DNA of 64,000 bases from contig NZ_LDRU01000027.1 in NCBI RefSeq assembly GCF_001476285.1, positions 1 to 64,000 of the forward strand, in the 5' to 3' direction. This DNA comes from Microbacterium testaceum (lineage in GTDB: Bacteria > Actinomycetota > Actinomycetes > Actinomycetales > Microbacteriaceae). Numbering within the stretch: position 1 is the stretch's first letter; each line of letters starts with the position of its first letter. Below, one piece after another: positions 17,803 through 26,393 of the stretch. The translations under genes and the position numbers were made by a program. Below the pieces are notes generated by a model. That model saw only the letters and a list, made by a program, of their open reading frames with translations, made no database searches and was not told the origin of the DNA.

Positions 17803-18966
17803 TCAGGGCAACGCGATCGACGCGTCGAGGAACCGGTTCGTGGCGAGACTCTCGGGTGTGAGTCCATCGGCCACGCTCACGCCTTTCGCGCTGAGGATCG
17901 GCGTCACGATCGACTGCACCTTCGCCACCCGTTCGGCGTCGAACGAGCCGAACGTCCCATCCCCGCCGTTCGCCGCGAGGCCGAGCGAGCGCTGCTGCAC
18001 GGTGGAGTTCGCCGCCTCCTCGGCCGGGTACACCCACCCGTTGTCGTACTGCTCGACGGCCGACACGATCAGCGTGTTCGCCGGCTCCGGGTCGGCGAAG
18101 TAGTCGACGCTCGCCTGCTGGATGACGGGGACGAGGGCGCTCAGGCACGCGGACTGCTGCTCGATGTCGGCGCTGCGCACGGCCAGGGCCACCGCGTAGA
18201 TCGGGTACCCCGTGTCGGCGACGAGCTGGTAGTCGAGCGGACGAGCCCACTCGGGGATCGCGTTCTCGTAGACCCACGGCTCCACGGTGGCGAAGCCCTG
18301 CTGCGCGGCCTTCCCGTCCGCCGCGATGAAGGCGGCCGGCGTACCGTCGTACGAGCCGTCGAGCTGGTCGGCGCGCAGGAGTCCGGACCCGGTCAGGTAG
18401 TCCATGTAGGTGGTGCCGTCGAAGTAGCGGACGGTGGCATCCGTCTTTCCGAGATCGGCGATGGAGTGGACGTCCGGGTAGGTCTTCGGGTCCCACATGA
18501 TCGCCCACGGGGCCTTTTCGAAGGTCGACATCACGGCGGTCGTAGGCAGGGTGGCGGATGCCGCGATCGCGTCGTCGGTGTTCACCCAGCCGAGCAGGAT
18601 GTCGGGGTCCGTGTACATCTGCGCCGGGACGCCCGAGAAGCCGATCGCCGGTCCGCCGGCGCGGATCTCGACGTTCACACCGGTCCACGATCCCCTCGAC
18701 ATCAGCGGGCCGGACACGCTCTTCTTTCCGGCGTCGATGGTCGCGTCGGGACCCAGCAGGGTGAACAGGCCGCCCTGCTCGGCCTGGGGGTTCCAGTCGG
18801 TCTGGATGACGACGGTCGCCGGGCACACGGCCGAGAGGTCGGTCGCCCCGATCGCGAGGTCGGAGGTGGCGGCCGGGGTCGAGGCGCCCGAGGCGCAGCC
18901 GGAGAGGACGGCGGCGACAGTCGCGCCGGCGGCCAGCGCGGACAGGGGACGAGAGGGTCTGATCAT
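17803..18966 (-). CDS. ABC transporter substrate-binding lipoprotein (orphan)
   Basis: A 387-residue secreted lipoprotein with signal peptide and lipobox LSGC (C24). The mature part resembles periplasmic-binding-like proteins of the nitrate/sulfonate/thiamine-precursor type (NMT1-like): IQTDWNPQAEQGG near the start, then GYPIYAVALAVRS. No permease or ATPase gene lies next to it, so it must work with a transporter elsewhere or have another role. It ends the DUF1989/flavin-reductase run (26-bp gap), so the ligand is probably a nitrogen-containing compound handled by those proteins (inference). Confidence 0.8.
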   Translation of the reverse strand: MIRPSRPLSALAAGATVAAVLSGCASGASTPAATSDLAIGATDLSAVCPATVVIQTDWNPQAEQGGLFTLLGPDATIDAGKKSVSGPLMSRGSWTGVNVEIRAGGPAIGFSGVPAQMYTDPDILLGWVNTDDAIAASATLPTTAVMSTFEKAPWAIMWDPKTYPDVHSIADLGKTDATVRYFDGTTYMDYLTGSGLLRADQLDGSYDGTPAAFIAADGKAAQQGFATVEPWVYENAIPEWARPLDYQLVADTGYPIYAVALAVRSADIEQQSACLSALVPVIQQASVDYFADPEPANTLIVSAVEQYDNGWVYPAEEAANSTVQQRSLGLAANGGDGTFGSFDAERVAKVQSIVTPILSAKGVSVADGLTPESLATNRFLDASIALP

Positions 18967-18992
18967 GGTGTTCTCCTGGGGTCGGGTGGAGC

Positions 18993-19619
18993 TCAGAGGG
19001 TGTCGATGTCGGTCGCGTCTTCGCCGGTCAGGGTGAAACGCTCACGAGTGGTGGTGTAGAAACTCGCGCCGAATCGCGCGACGGGTGAGTAGTCGGCGAG
19101 CCGCACGCGCATGCGCTCGCGATCGATCAGTCCCGGTCGGGTCCGCAGGCGTCGGACGCGCCCGAAGTAGATCTCGCGGCTCGGGATGTCCATGCGCGAC
19201 CACAGCTCGCACTCCAGCGCGACCGGGGCCTCGGCGATGACCGGAGGGCGAACGGATGCCGCGGGCACCGTCGCGATCCCCCGTTCGGCGAGCTCGTCGA
19301 CCTCGGGCGGATGCCGCACGCCCGTGGCATCCATCGACTCCACAAGGGGGCGGTCGACGAGGTGGACCACGAACTCGCCGGTGGCGTCGATGTTGACGGC
19401 GGTGTCCTTGCGCGCGCCGTCGGGCAGGCGGTCGATGCTCACCATCAGCAGCGGCGGGTCCTCCCCCACCATCGCGAACATCGAGAAGGGCGCGGCGTTC
19501 GGGATGCCGGTCGGGCCGAGCGTCGTGACCCACGCGATCGGCCGCGGGACGACGAGCGACGCCATGAGCTTGTAGCGCTCGTACGGAGTGAGCGCATCGA
19601 AGTCGTCGACCTCATGCAT
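18993..19619 (-). CDS. flavin reductase-like (FMN-binding split barrel) protein
   Basis: A 208-residue protein of the flavin reductase/FMN-binding family: the opening YKLMASLVVPRPIAWVTTLG, then NAAPFSMFAMVGEDPPLLMVS, then KDTAVNIDATGEFVVHLV are typical. Such proteins bind FMN and either supply reduced flavin to oxygenases or catalyse reductions themselves. The start at 19619 overlaps the end of the DUF1989 gene by 8 bp (ATGCATGA), so they are co-translated. The longer upstream frame is an overlap artefact. Confidence 0.85.
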   Translation of the reverse strand: MHEVDDFDALTPYERYKLMASLVVPRPIAWVTTLGPTGIPNAAPFSMFAMVGEDPPLLMVSIDRLPDGARKDTAVNIDATGEFVVHLVDRPLVESMDATGVRHPPEVDELAERGIATVPAASVRPPVIAEAPVALECELWSRMDIPSREIYFGRVRRLRTRPGLIDRERMRVRLADYSPVARFGASFYTTTRERFTLTGEDATDIDTL

Positions 19620-20700
19620 GGCTCTGCACCCACCAGCTGAGGACGATGTCGCGCAGCGCGGCCTCGTCGTCGTCGCCGTAGAGGTCACGGCGCGCATGGG
19701 CGAGGAGCAGGGCGGTGTCGGCATCCGTCAGCTCGACCTCGAGGTCGTCGACCGTGACCGGCGTGCGAGGGAAGTGCGGCACGTAGTCGGGGTCGCGCGC
19801 GAGCCGGCGGTCGGTGCGGATCTCGGGCTGTGCGAAGTCGGCCGGGGTCCGTTGGGCACGGTGGACCTGGAGGGGCGGCACCCGGACGAGGTCGGCCTCG
19901 GCGGCGTCGAACACCGTGACGTCGAGCGGCCGCAGCGCGTGGTTGCTCGTGCGGAAGATGTCGTTGCCGCACACGTTCGGCACGGCCAGGACATCCATCA
20001 CGGCGAGCAGCTCGACGTAAGAGTCGGCGGGGGTGTGCTGGTGCACGACCTCGATCGAGCCGTCGGCGTTCACACGCGTGGCCATGAAGAGATTGAACGA
20101 GTCGTGCACGTCGTCGGGAGTGAGGCCGTACTCGCGCTGGGCCTCCGCCTGCATGTCGGCGCAGTTCGTGTGCTCGGCGAATCCGAATATCGACTCGTAC
20201 ATCGCCGCGCTGCACCGGGGGAAGAGGGTGTCGTTCAGACCTGCGTCGTCGGAGAGGACGAACATCATCGCGCGTTCGCGCGGGGGCGCCGACCAGAGGA
20301 AGCTCCCCTCCCCGGGATGGATGCCGTGCAGCGTGCGGGTCCGACCGACGTGCATCGCCTCGCGATAGTCGTCGAGCGAGAAGACGTTGAGGTCGGCGCA
20401 CTGGTCGCCGTCGACCTGCGCCACGCGCAGAATCTGACCGGCGCGGACTTCGAACGCCTTGCCGGTCCCGGGGAGCAGACGGTGCTCCTGCCGGGCGACC
20501 CGCTCGGCGCCCGGGTTGAACGCCAGATCGTCTCGCCACGCACGCTCGGTCGGCGAGACGCCGGGGATCGGACGGGCGGACACGCCGAGCGAGGTCTCGC
20601 GCAATGCGAGCGACACGAGGTCGGCGATGTCCGCCGCCTCACCGGCGAGAATGGAGCGGTCGAGCAGCTCGCGCTGCTGGGACGTGAGGGAGAGTCGCAT
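19612..20700 (-). CDS. DUF1989 (urea carboxylase-associated) family protein
   Basis: A 362-residue protein. The DUF1989 core begins around residue 65, with motifs RVAQVDGDQCADLNVFSLDD (98-103 is GDQCAD) and SNHALRPLDVTVFDAAE. The first 60 residues are an extra helical segment. Relatives are found with urea/guanidine carboxylase genes and some act as carboxyguanidine deiminase subunits, but no carboxylase is here. It heads an operon with a flavin reductase and a binding lipoprotein, divergent from a GntR regulator and just downstream of a perfect palindrome. The substrate is unknown. Confidence 0.8.
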   Translation of the reverse strand: MRLSLTSQQRELLDRSILAGEAADIADLVSLALRETSLGVSARPIPGVSPTERAWRDDLAFNPGAERVARQEHRLLPGTGKAFEVRAGQILRVAQVDGDQCADLNVFSLDDYREAMHVGRTRTLHGIHPGEGSFLWSAPPRERAMMFVLSDDAGLNDTLFPRCSAAMYESIFGFAEHTNCADMQAEAQREYGLTPDDVHDSFNLFMATRVNADGSIEVVHQHTPADSYVELLAVMDVLAVPNVCGNDIFRTSNHALRPLDVTVFDAAEADLVRVPPLQVHRAQRTPADFAQPEIRTDRRLARDPDYVPHFPRTPVTVDDLEVELTDADTALLLAHARRDLYGDDDEAALRDIVLSWWVQSHA

Positions 20701-20715
20701 CTCGGATGCCTTTCT

Positions 20716-20744
20716 GTATACAGGAATAGTTCTATTCCGTATAC
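20716..20744. promoter_or_regulatory. palindromic operator, probable GntR site
   Basis: GTATAC-A-GGAATAG-TT-CTATTCC-GTATAC is an almost perfect 29-bp palindrome starting 16 bp upstream of the DUF1989 start. GTATAC recurs at 20824-20829 next to the regulator start. Placement in the divergent gap fits binding by the GntR protein encoded at 20839. Confidence 0.75.
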
Positions 20745-20746
20745 GA

Positions 20747-20771
20747 GACGCACGTGTTCCGAACGTGCGTC
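20747..20771. promoter_or_regulatory. second inverted repeat in the same divergent gap
   Basis: Perfect 9-bp arms GACGCACGT and ACGTGCGTC around a 7-base loop, directly adjacent to the GntR-type palindrome. It may be a second regulator site or an RNA hairpin. Nothing further can be said. Confidence 0.5.
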
Positions 20772-20838
20772 GCTTGCGTTACGCCATGCACCCGCGCACG
20801 TTCGCGGCAATTGCCAAGCGCTCGTATACAGTCATGGC

Positions 20839-21537
20839 ATGAATCCCGAGACAGAAGCGGTCGGCTCACCCGCTGAGCGCGCCGAGCGCGCGTACGCCTC
20901 ACTCCGCGCCGCGGTCATCGAAGGCGCCCTCACCCCCGGGACCAAACTCGGCGAGGAGACCCTCGCCGCCCACTACGGTGTGAGCCGCACGCTCGTCCGT
21001 ACCGTCCTGGCCCGGCTCGTCGCCGACGGCCTCGTCGATTCTCCGCACGGACGCTCCGCCGAGGTCGCGCACCCCACGATCGACGAAGCGCGCGACGCCT
21101 TCGCCGTGCGGCGGGTCCTCGAGCGCGAGGCCGCGCTCCGCGTCGCCGAACGGTGGGATGCCGACATAGCCGAGCGGCTGCGGTCGCACGTACGCGCTGA
21201 GCGCGGAGCATGGGCAGAGCGCCGCGCGGCCGCATCCTCCCGCCTGGGCGGCGAGTTCCACATCCTGCTCGCCCGCGAGACGGGCAACGATCTGCTCGAG
21301 CGCTACATGTCGGAGGTGGTGTCGCGGACGGCGCTGATCCTGGCGATCTACGGCCGCGACATCGACCAGCAAGCCTCGATCGAGGAGCACGAGGAGCTCC
21401 TCGTTCTCCTCGCCGCCGGGGACGCCGAGCGCGCCGCCGACCTCGTCACCCACCACCTCGACGAGGTCGAGCGCAAGACCCTGCGACCCGCCGAGCCCGG
21501 AACGGACCCCTTGCTCTCGGTGCTGTCGCGCTACTGA
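20839..21537 (+). CDS. GntR-family transcriptional regulator (FCD type)
   Basis: A 232-residue regulator with an N-terminal winged helix (YASLRAAVIEGALTPGTKLGEETLAAHYGVSRTLVRTVLARL) and an all-helical FCD ligand-binding domain (DAFAVRRVLEREAALR, FHILLARETGN, HEELLVLLAAGDAERAADLVTHHLDEVE). The ATG at 20839 lies 9 bases after a TATACA -10-like box, so the mRNA may be leaderless. It is divergent from the DUF1989 operon and likely controls it through the GTATAC palindromes. Confidence 0.9.
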   Translation: MNPETEAVGSPAERAERAYASLRAAVIEGALTPGTKLGEETLAAHYGVSRTLVRTVLARLVADGLVDSPHGRSAEVAHPTIDEARDAFAVRRVLEREAALRVAERWDADIAERLRSHVRAERGAWAERRAAASSRLGGEFHILLARETGNDLLERYMSEVVSRTALILAIYGRDIDQQASIEEHEELLVLLAAGDAERAADLVTHHLDEVERKTLRPAEPGTDPLLSVLSRY

Positions 21538-21588
21538 AGATTCGCCGGCGGTCTCGCGACCGGCACTGTCAATTCAGGGGGCGATGCT

Positions 21589-22017
21589 TCACGGGGCGAC
21601 GACGGAGATACGGAAGGCGATCTCCTTGCCCTCCGGTCCGGTGAGCGTCGCCTCGGTCGTTCCCATCCCGCGCGCGATGAATCCGGGGTGGAACGTCGCC
21701 CCCTCGGAGGCGCCCCCGGCCGAGAACTCCGCGATGGTGCGGTCGGCGGTGGTTCCGGTCCACTCGGCGTCCGTCCCGTCCGGGGCGGCGATCACGAGGG
21801 CGGTGCCGACCACCACGGACACGTCCCGCCCGTCGAGGTCGCCAGGCGAGACGAGCGTCGGTGGCAGCGCCTGGGAACTCCCGGACGGTTGGGGGTTCGC
21901 CGAAGCCACGGAAGCACTCGCGTCCGAAGCCGGTGTCGGATCCGCCGCGGGCGCGCATCCCGCGAGACCGAGACCGGCGATGACGACCCCTGCCACGAAG
22001 AACGACGAACGCTTCAC
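21589..22017 (-). CDS. small lipoprotein of unknown function
   Basis: 142 residues from a GTG preceded by AGAGGTG. Signal peptide with lipobox LAGC (C21), an Ala/Ser/Pro-rich linker, then a beta-rich domain with repeated Gly/Thr/Glu (GTALVIAAPDGTDAEW, GKEIAFRISVV). No family recognised. It faces the GntR gene and stands alone. Confidence 0.7.
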   Translation of the reverse strand: MKRSSFFVAGVVIAGLGLAGCAPAADPTPASDASASVASANPQPSGSSQALPPTLVSPGDLDGRDVSVVVGTALVIAAPDGTDAEWTGTTADRTIAEFSAGGASEGATFHPGFIARGMGTTEATLTGPEGKEIAFRISVVAP

Positions 22018-22185
22018 ATCACACCTCTTCCACCGCGGCGATCCTCGACACCGATGCCCGGATGCTACCCGGGCACCCGATGGATTGACCGGAGGCGATC
22101 CGCAGGTCGCCCACCGGTCGCCCGCACTCATCGAACGACGTCGTCCCGATCGACCCGCCACGCGCAGGTCTGAGTGGTGAAAAGC

Positions 22186-22761
22186 TCAGTCCTCGGGCTC
22201 GATCCGCTCGGGGACGATCGACCACATGTACCGCGCGCGCCGCAGTTCTCCTTCTTCGGAGCGACCGGCACTCAGGGCCTCGAACTCGTCGAAGACCTCC
22301 ATGACGCGATCCTGGAGCCGGCCCACCTCGTCGGCGCTCAACAGCAGCTGCCCCGTCCGCAGGACCATGTACGTGATGTCGGCATCCGGAGGGCGGACCG
22401 ACCGCACCGCCAGCAGCTCCTCCATGCGCTGGCGCATGGGGGTCAGGCGTGAGTCGATCAGGAGCATCCGCTGCACGGCATCCGACTCCGCACTCGCCAC
22501 GAGCGAGTAGCTCGGCGCCGCGGGGAGCCAGGGCCGTTCGCGTCCGTCGGTGGACTCACCGCGCCGGATGAGTCCGGTCGACTCCGCCGCCCGGAGGTGG
22601 TAGCTCATCGCGCTCGGGCTGAGCCCGACGAGCTCGGCGAGTTCGGTGGCGGTGGCCGGACCCTGTCGTCGGTAGAGCTCGTCGACCACGACCATGCGCA
22701 GAGGATTCGCCATGGCGCGGACCGCGCGAGGGTCGGAGATGACGAGCGTCTGATCGGACAT
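22186..22761 (-). CDS. winged-helix (ArsR-like) transcriptional regulator
   Basis: 191 residues. The N-terminal half is an ArsR-type winged helix without metal-binding cysteines (VRAMANPLRMVVVDELYRRQ, TATELAELVGLSPSAMSYHLR, GLIRRGES). The C-terminal half is helical and of unknown role. The start at 22761 is set by GGGAGGAC upstream. Its target is not evident. The subtilase gene ends 71 bp upstream on the same strand. Confidence 0.85.
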   Translation of the reverse strand: MSDQTLVISDPRAVRAMANPLRMVVVDELYRRQGPATATELAELVGLSPSAMSYHLRAAESTGLIRRGESTDGRERPWLPAAPSYSLVASAESDAVQRMLLIDSRLTPMRQRMEELLAVRSVRPPDADITYMVLRTGQLLLSADEVGRLQDRVMEVFDEFEALSAGRSEEGELRRARYMWSIVPERIEPED

Positions 22762-22832
22762 GTCCTCCCAGTGTGCCGCCTCGGCGGGCGCCGCGCATCT
22801 CGAAGAGTGCGCGACGCCCGCCGAGGCCGGAC

Positions 22833-25800
22833 TCAGGAGCGTCGGCGGCGTCGCCACGCGATCGCCGATCCGGCGACCAGCGCGGCCATGGCCCCGGCAC
22901 CGAGCCACACGAGGACCGCACCGTCGACACCGGTCGAGGCGAGCCCACCGCGCGAGGGCGACGCGCCGGGCGGAGTGGTCGCCCCGCCGTCGGGAGTAGA
23001 TGCCGTCGGGCTCGGGACCGGCTCCGACGGGGTCGGGGTGGGCTCACCCGCGACCGTCGGGGTGACGATCTCCGCACGGGCGTCACCGTCGCCGTGCAGG
23101 TGGAGGACCAGCACCTGAGGCGTTTCCTCCCCCGCCCGCGTGACGGCGACGGATCCCTCGGCGTCGGCGAACAGTGCCGTCCCGGAGTCACCGAACGCCA
23201 GGGCCGGAGCATAGGCGTCGATCGTGGCGGCATCCGTCTGGTCGACCAGCGCGCTCTGATACCCGCCGTCGAAAGCGGGGTTGTAGTACGAGCGCGTCTG
23301 CGCCAGATAGCGGATCGTCGTCTGCGTGGTGCCGGGCGTGTAGCCGAGCGCCTTGAGCGAGGTCGACATCGTGAGAGCGGTGTTGTCGAAGACGTTCGTG
23401 CCCTGATCGCCGAACACGCCGTTGACCGGGCGTTCCTCGATCAGATCACCGGTCACCGCGTCGATCGTCATCGCGACCGGCACGTCGCCGGCCTCACCGG
23501 GCTGCACCTGAACGATGAAGTCCGCGCGGGTGTCGCCGTTCACGTCGAGCTGCACCGATGGCCAGGTCAGGGGCGACATGCGCGCCCACTCGCCGTCCAT
23601 CTGCAGACCGAACGTCAGCACGCCCTGCGTCGGGTCGTCGAGCAGCGACGCCGTCGACGACGCTCCCACGGCCAGGATGTCGGCGCTCTCCAGCGTGCGC
23701 TGGGCCGACGTGTCGGGGAACGTGTCGTCGGGATCGGTGGCGCCGAGGATCAGGGGCACCATGAGCGAGCGGTACCGCTCACGGCCCTCGCCCTGGTCCA
23801 GTCCACGGCCCGCGATCGTCAGAGTGCCCGACGCCCCGTCGAACGCGACCCCCTCGGTGTGCGTCTCCGAGTACGGACGCGGAGCGGCGTACACCGCGAG
23901 ACGCACGGGGTAGGTCCCGGTCGGGCCGGTCGCCTCAAGAACGCCGGAGGCGTCCGCGAGGTACTGACGGGGCGCTCCCCCGGTCTCCGCCTCCATGGTC
24001 GGGTCGAGGGTGCGACGCAGAGCGGCGGGGTCGTCGATGCGCAGCGTCAGCGTCACGTCGACGCTTCCTCCCGCCGGAACCGTGACGGTGGACGGGCTGA
24101 CGTCGTAGCCGACGCCCGGCGTCTCGGTGCGCGGGGAGTACCGCAGGTCGAGGGTCGTGGCATCCGTCCCGTCGTTTCCGACCGTGATGGTCCTCGTCTG
24201 CACGATCGGTTCGGTGCCGGCGTCGATCACGCCGAACGAGGCGCTGAGCAGATCGCCGTTCTCCACCGAGCGGAGGCTGATGTCGCCCTCGACGGCGGCC
24301 AGGGCGTCGACGCGACCCACACCCACGCGGGCCGGCCCGTAGGCGCGGGGGTCGGCACCCGGCGTCACGATGTCGTGCGCCGCGGTGTTCATGACCTTCT
24401 GCTTGACCTGCTCGGCCGTCCAGTCCGGGTGGGCTTCGACGACCAGGGCGGCCACGCCCGCCGCGTGCGGCGCGGCCATCGACGTGCCACTGAGCACCTC
24501 GAGCCCCGTTCCCGAACCGTTGCCGGCCGAGATCACCGAGACGCCGGGGGCCGACACGTCGGGCTTCAGCACGTCGTCGATCGAGCCGTGGGTTCCCCGG
24601 GAGGTGAAGGATGCCGCGGTGTCGACCCGCGACGAGTCGAACACCTCGATCGTCCGACGCAGGTCCGAGCGCAGCTCGACGACGAGCCGACCCTCCTCCA
24701 TCGCGGAGCGAAGAGCATTGGTCGAGTCCCCCGTGAGCTGTGCGCCGGGGATCGCGGCGTTGCCGGCGATCCCGTTCTCAAACGAATTCGCCTGACCGGT
24801 GAGCACGACACCCACCGCACCCGCGTCGTACGCGTTGTCGAAGCGGACGGCGGAGCCGCACGCGACATCCGCATCGTCCCACTCGAGCCAGACGATCTTG
24901 CCCGCGACCCGGGGCTTCTCCGCGGCGTCGAACGGCTTGCAGCCGTCGGCGTTGTCTTTCTCCGAGAGGGCGACGACGTTCGCCGCGACCGCGAAGTCCC
25001 AGCCGAACTCCTGCGAGTACTGCACCTTGATCTTCTCGGCGGGGTTCTGCGCCGGGTCGCCGACGGTGGCCAACGCCGCGTCGGCGAGGCCGTGCCCGCT
25101 CGACGAGGCCGCGACCGTCAGGGCACCCATCGTGGTGCCCGGGCTTCCGGCGATGTCGGTGACGTCGCCGGAGTTGCCGGCGGCGACGACCGGCAGCACG
25201 CCCGCGTCGACGAGCGTCTGCAGTTTGGCGTTGTCGGGGTCGTCGATCGCGCCGTAGTTCGTGCCGAGCGAGAGGTTCACGACGTCGATCGAGGTTCCGG
25301 ATGCCACCTTCTGGGCGATCCATTCCAGAGCCGCGCCGGTGAGCGAGGTGCTGCCACCGTTGTCGCCGAACACCTTCAGCGCGATGAGCCCCGCCTCGGG
25401 AGCGGAACCGGGGCCGATCGCGAACTCGGATCGCACGCTCTCGGCCGAGAGTTCCGTGTAGTCGCCGCGGAACGTCTTCAGGTCCTTGTCGACGCCCAGG
25501 CCGACCGCTGTTCCCGCGACGTGCGTACCGTGGTTGCCGCCCGGCCCGTCGATCGGATTGGCGTCGGGGCGCGGGATCGGGTCGTACGCCGGCGTGCCGT
25601 TGGCTCCGTTGTACGTCGGACCCGCGAAGTCCCACCCGCCGAGGTACTTCGACGCGTCGAACCAGTCAGCCGCGGGCGCATCGGTCGAGGCGAGGGCCTG
25701 CTGGTACGCCTCCGTCGTGCCCGGTCCGCCGAAGTCGGCGTGGGTGTAGTCGACCCCGGTGTCCACGACGGCGACCGTGACGTCCTTACCGGTGCGTCCC

Positions 25801-26378
25801 GCCTGCTGCCACGCGTTGACCGCTCGCGTCAGCGCATCCGACGCGGCGTTCGACGGGGTGGCATCCGAGGTCGCAGGCAACTCGATCGACTGCGTGACGA
25901 TGCGAGACACCTTCTCGACGTCCGGCCGTTCAGCCAGCTGGCGCAGGGTGTCGGCGTCCGCGTTGACCGCGATGCCCGGCACCGAGTACGTCGAGGTGTA
26001 CAGCACCTCGGCGTCGGGGTCGATCTGCTCGAGCGCCTCCGATACGCGATCGGCGACCTCGGCATTCTGTGCCGCGGTGTCGGCGGCGGCGGCCGACGCG
26101 GCGTCGTCCGACGCCCCTCGGGCCTGCCACGCGCTGTGCACCCCGAGGGCGCTGTCACCGCGCGTCTGGACGAACACGTCGACGGGGCCGTCCGCCGAGA
26201 CGACGGAGTCGGGAAGCGGGGTGCCTCCACCGGACCCGGCGGGGGCGAGGGCGATCTCATCGAGACCGCCGGGGGCGGCTCCGGCGGGAAGAGCGGCGCC
26301 GAGCGACAGCGAGGTCGCGAGCAGGCCGGTCCCGACCAGGGCGCAGGCGCGCGAGCGCGCAGAACGGAAAGTGATCAT
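22833..26378 (-). CDS. cell-wall-anchored subtilisin-like serine protease (S8)
   Basis: A large secreted protease of 1181 residues. Signal peptide (about 1-35), an inhibitor-I9-like propeptide (to about 190), then the catalytic triad D206 (VAVVDTGVD), H283 (NHGTHVAGT) and S633 (GTSMAAP). A PA-like insert with two Cys (DGCKPF...VACGSAV, about 460-560) splits the domain. Fn3/Ig-like and WD-like repeats follow. The C-terminus has LASTG, a hydrophobic helix and RRRRRS, an LAxTG sortase signal. It is probably co-transcribed with the secreted protein 15 bp upstream. Confidence 0.92.
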   Translation of the reverse strand: MITFRSARSRACALVGTGLLATSLSLGAALPAGAAPGGLDEIALAPAGSGGGTPLPDSVVSADGPVDVFVQTRGDSALGVHSAWQARGASDDAASAAAADTAAQNAEVADRVSEALEQIDPDAEVLYTSTYSVPGIAVNADADTLRQLAERPDVEKVSRIVTQSIELPATSDATPSNAASDALTRAVNAWQQAGRTGKDVTVAVVDTGVDYTHADFGGPGTTEAYQQALASTDAPAADWFDASKYLGGWDFAGPTYNGANGTPAYDPIPRPDANPIDGPGGNHGTHVAGTAVGLGVDKDLKTFRGDYTELSAESVRSEFAIGPGSAPEAGLIALKVFGDNGGSTSLTGAALEWIAQKVASGTSIDVVNLSLGTNYGAIDDPDNAKLQTLVDAGVLPVVAAGNSGDVTDIAGSPGTTMGALTVAASSSGHGLADAALATVGDPAQNPAEKIKVQYSQEFGWDFAVAANVVALSEKDNADGCKPFDAAEKPRVAGKIVWLEWDDADVACGSAVRFDNAYDAGAVGVVLTGQANSFENGIAGNAAIPGAQLTGDSTNALRSAMEEGRLVVELRSDLRRTIEVFDSSRVDTAASFTSRGTHGSIDDVLKPDVSAPGVSVISAGNGSGTGLEVLSGTSMAAPHAAGVAALVVEAHPDWTAEQVKQKVMNTAAHDIVTPGADPRAYGPARVGVGRVDALAAVEGDISLRSVENGDLLSASFGVIDAGTEPIVQTRTITVGNDGTDATTLDLRYSPRTETPGVGYDVSPSTVTVPAGGSVDVTLTLRIDDPAALRRTLDPTMEAETGGAPRQYLADASGVLEATGPTGTYPVRLAVYAAPRPYSETHTEGVAFDGASGTLTIAGRGLDQGEGRERYRSLMVPLILGATDPDDTFPDTSAQRTLESADILAVGASSTASLLDDPTQGVLTFGLQMDGEWARMSPLTWPSVQLDVNGDTRADFIVQVQPGEAGDVPVAMTIDAVTGDLIEERPVNGVFGDQGTNVFDNTALTMSTSLKALGYTPGTTQTTIRYLAQTRSYYNPAFDGGYQSALVDQTDAATIDAYAPALAFGDSGTALFADAEGSVAVTRAGEETPQVLVLHLHGDGDARAEIVTPTVAGEPTPTPSEPVPSPTASTPDGGATTPPGASPSRGGLASTGVDGAVLVWLGAGAMAALVAGSAIAWRRRRRS

Positions 26379-26393
26379 GAGGTTTCCTGGACG

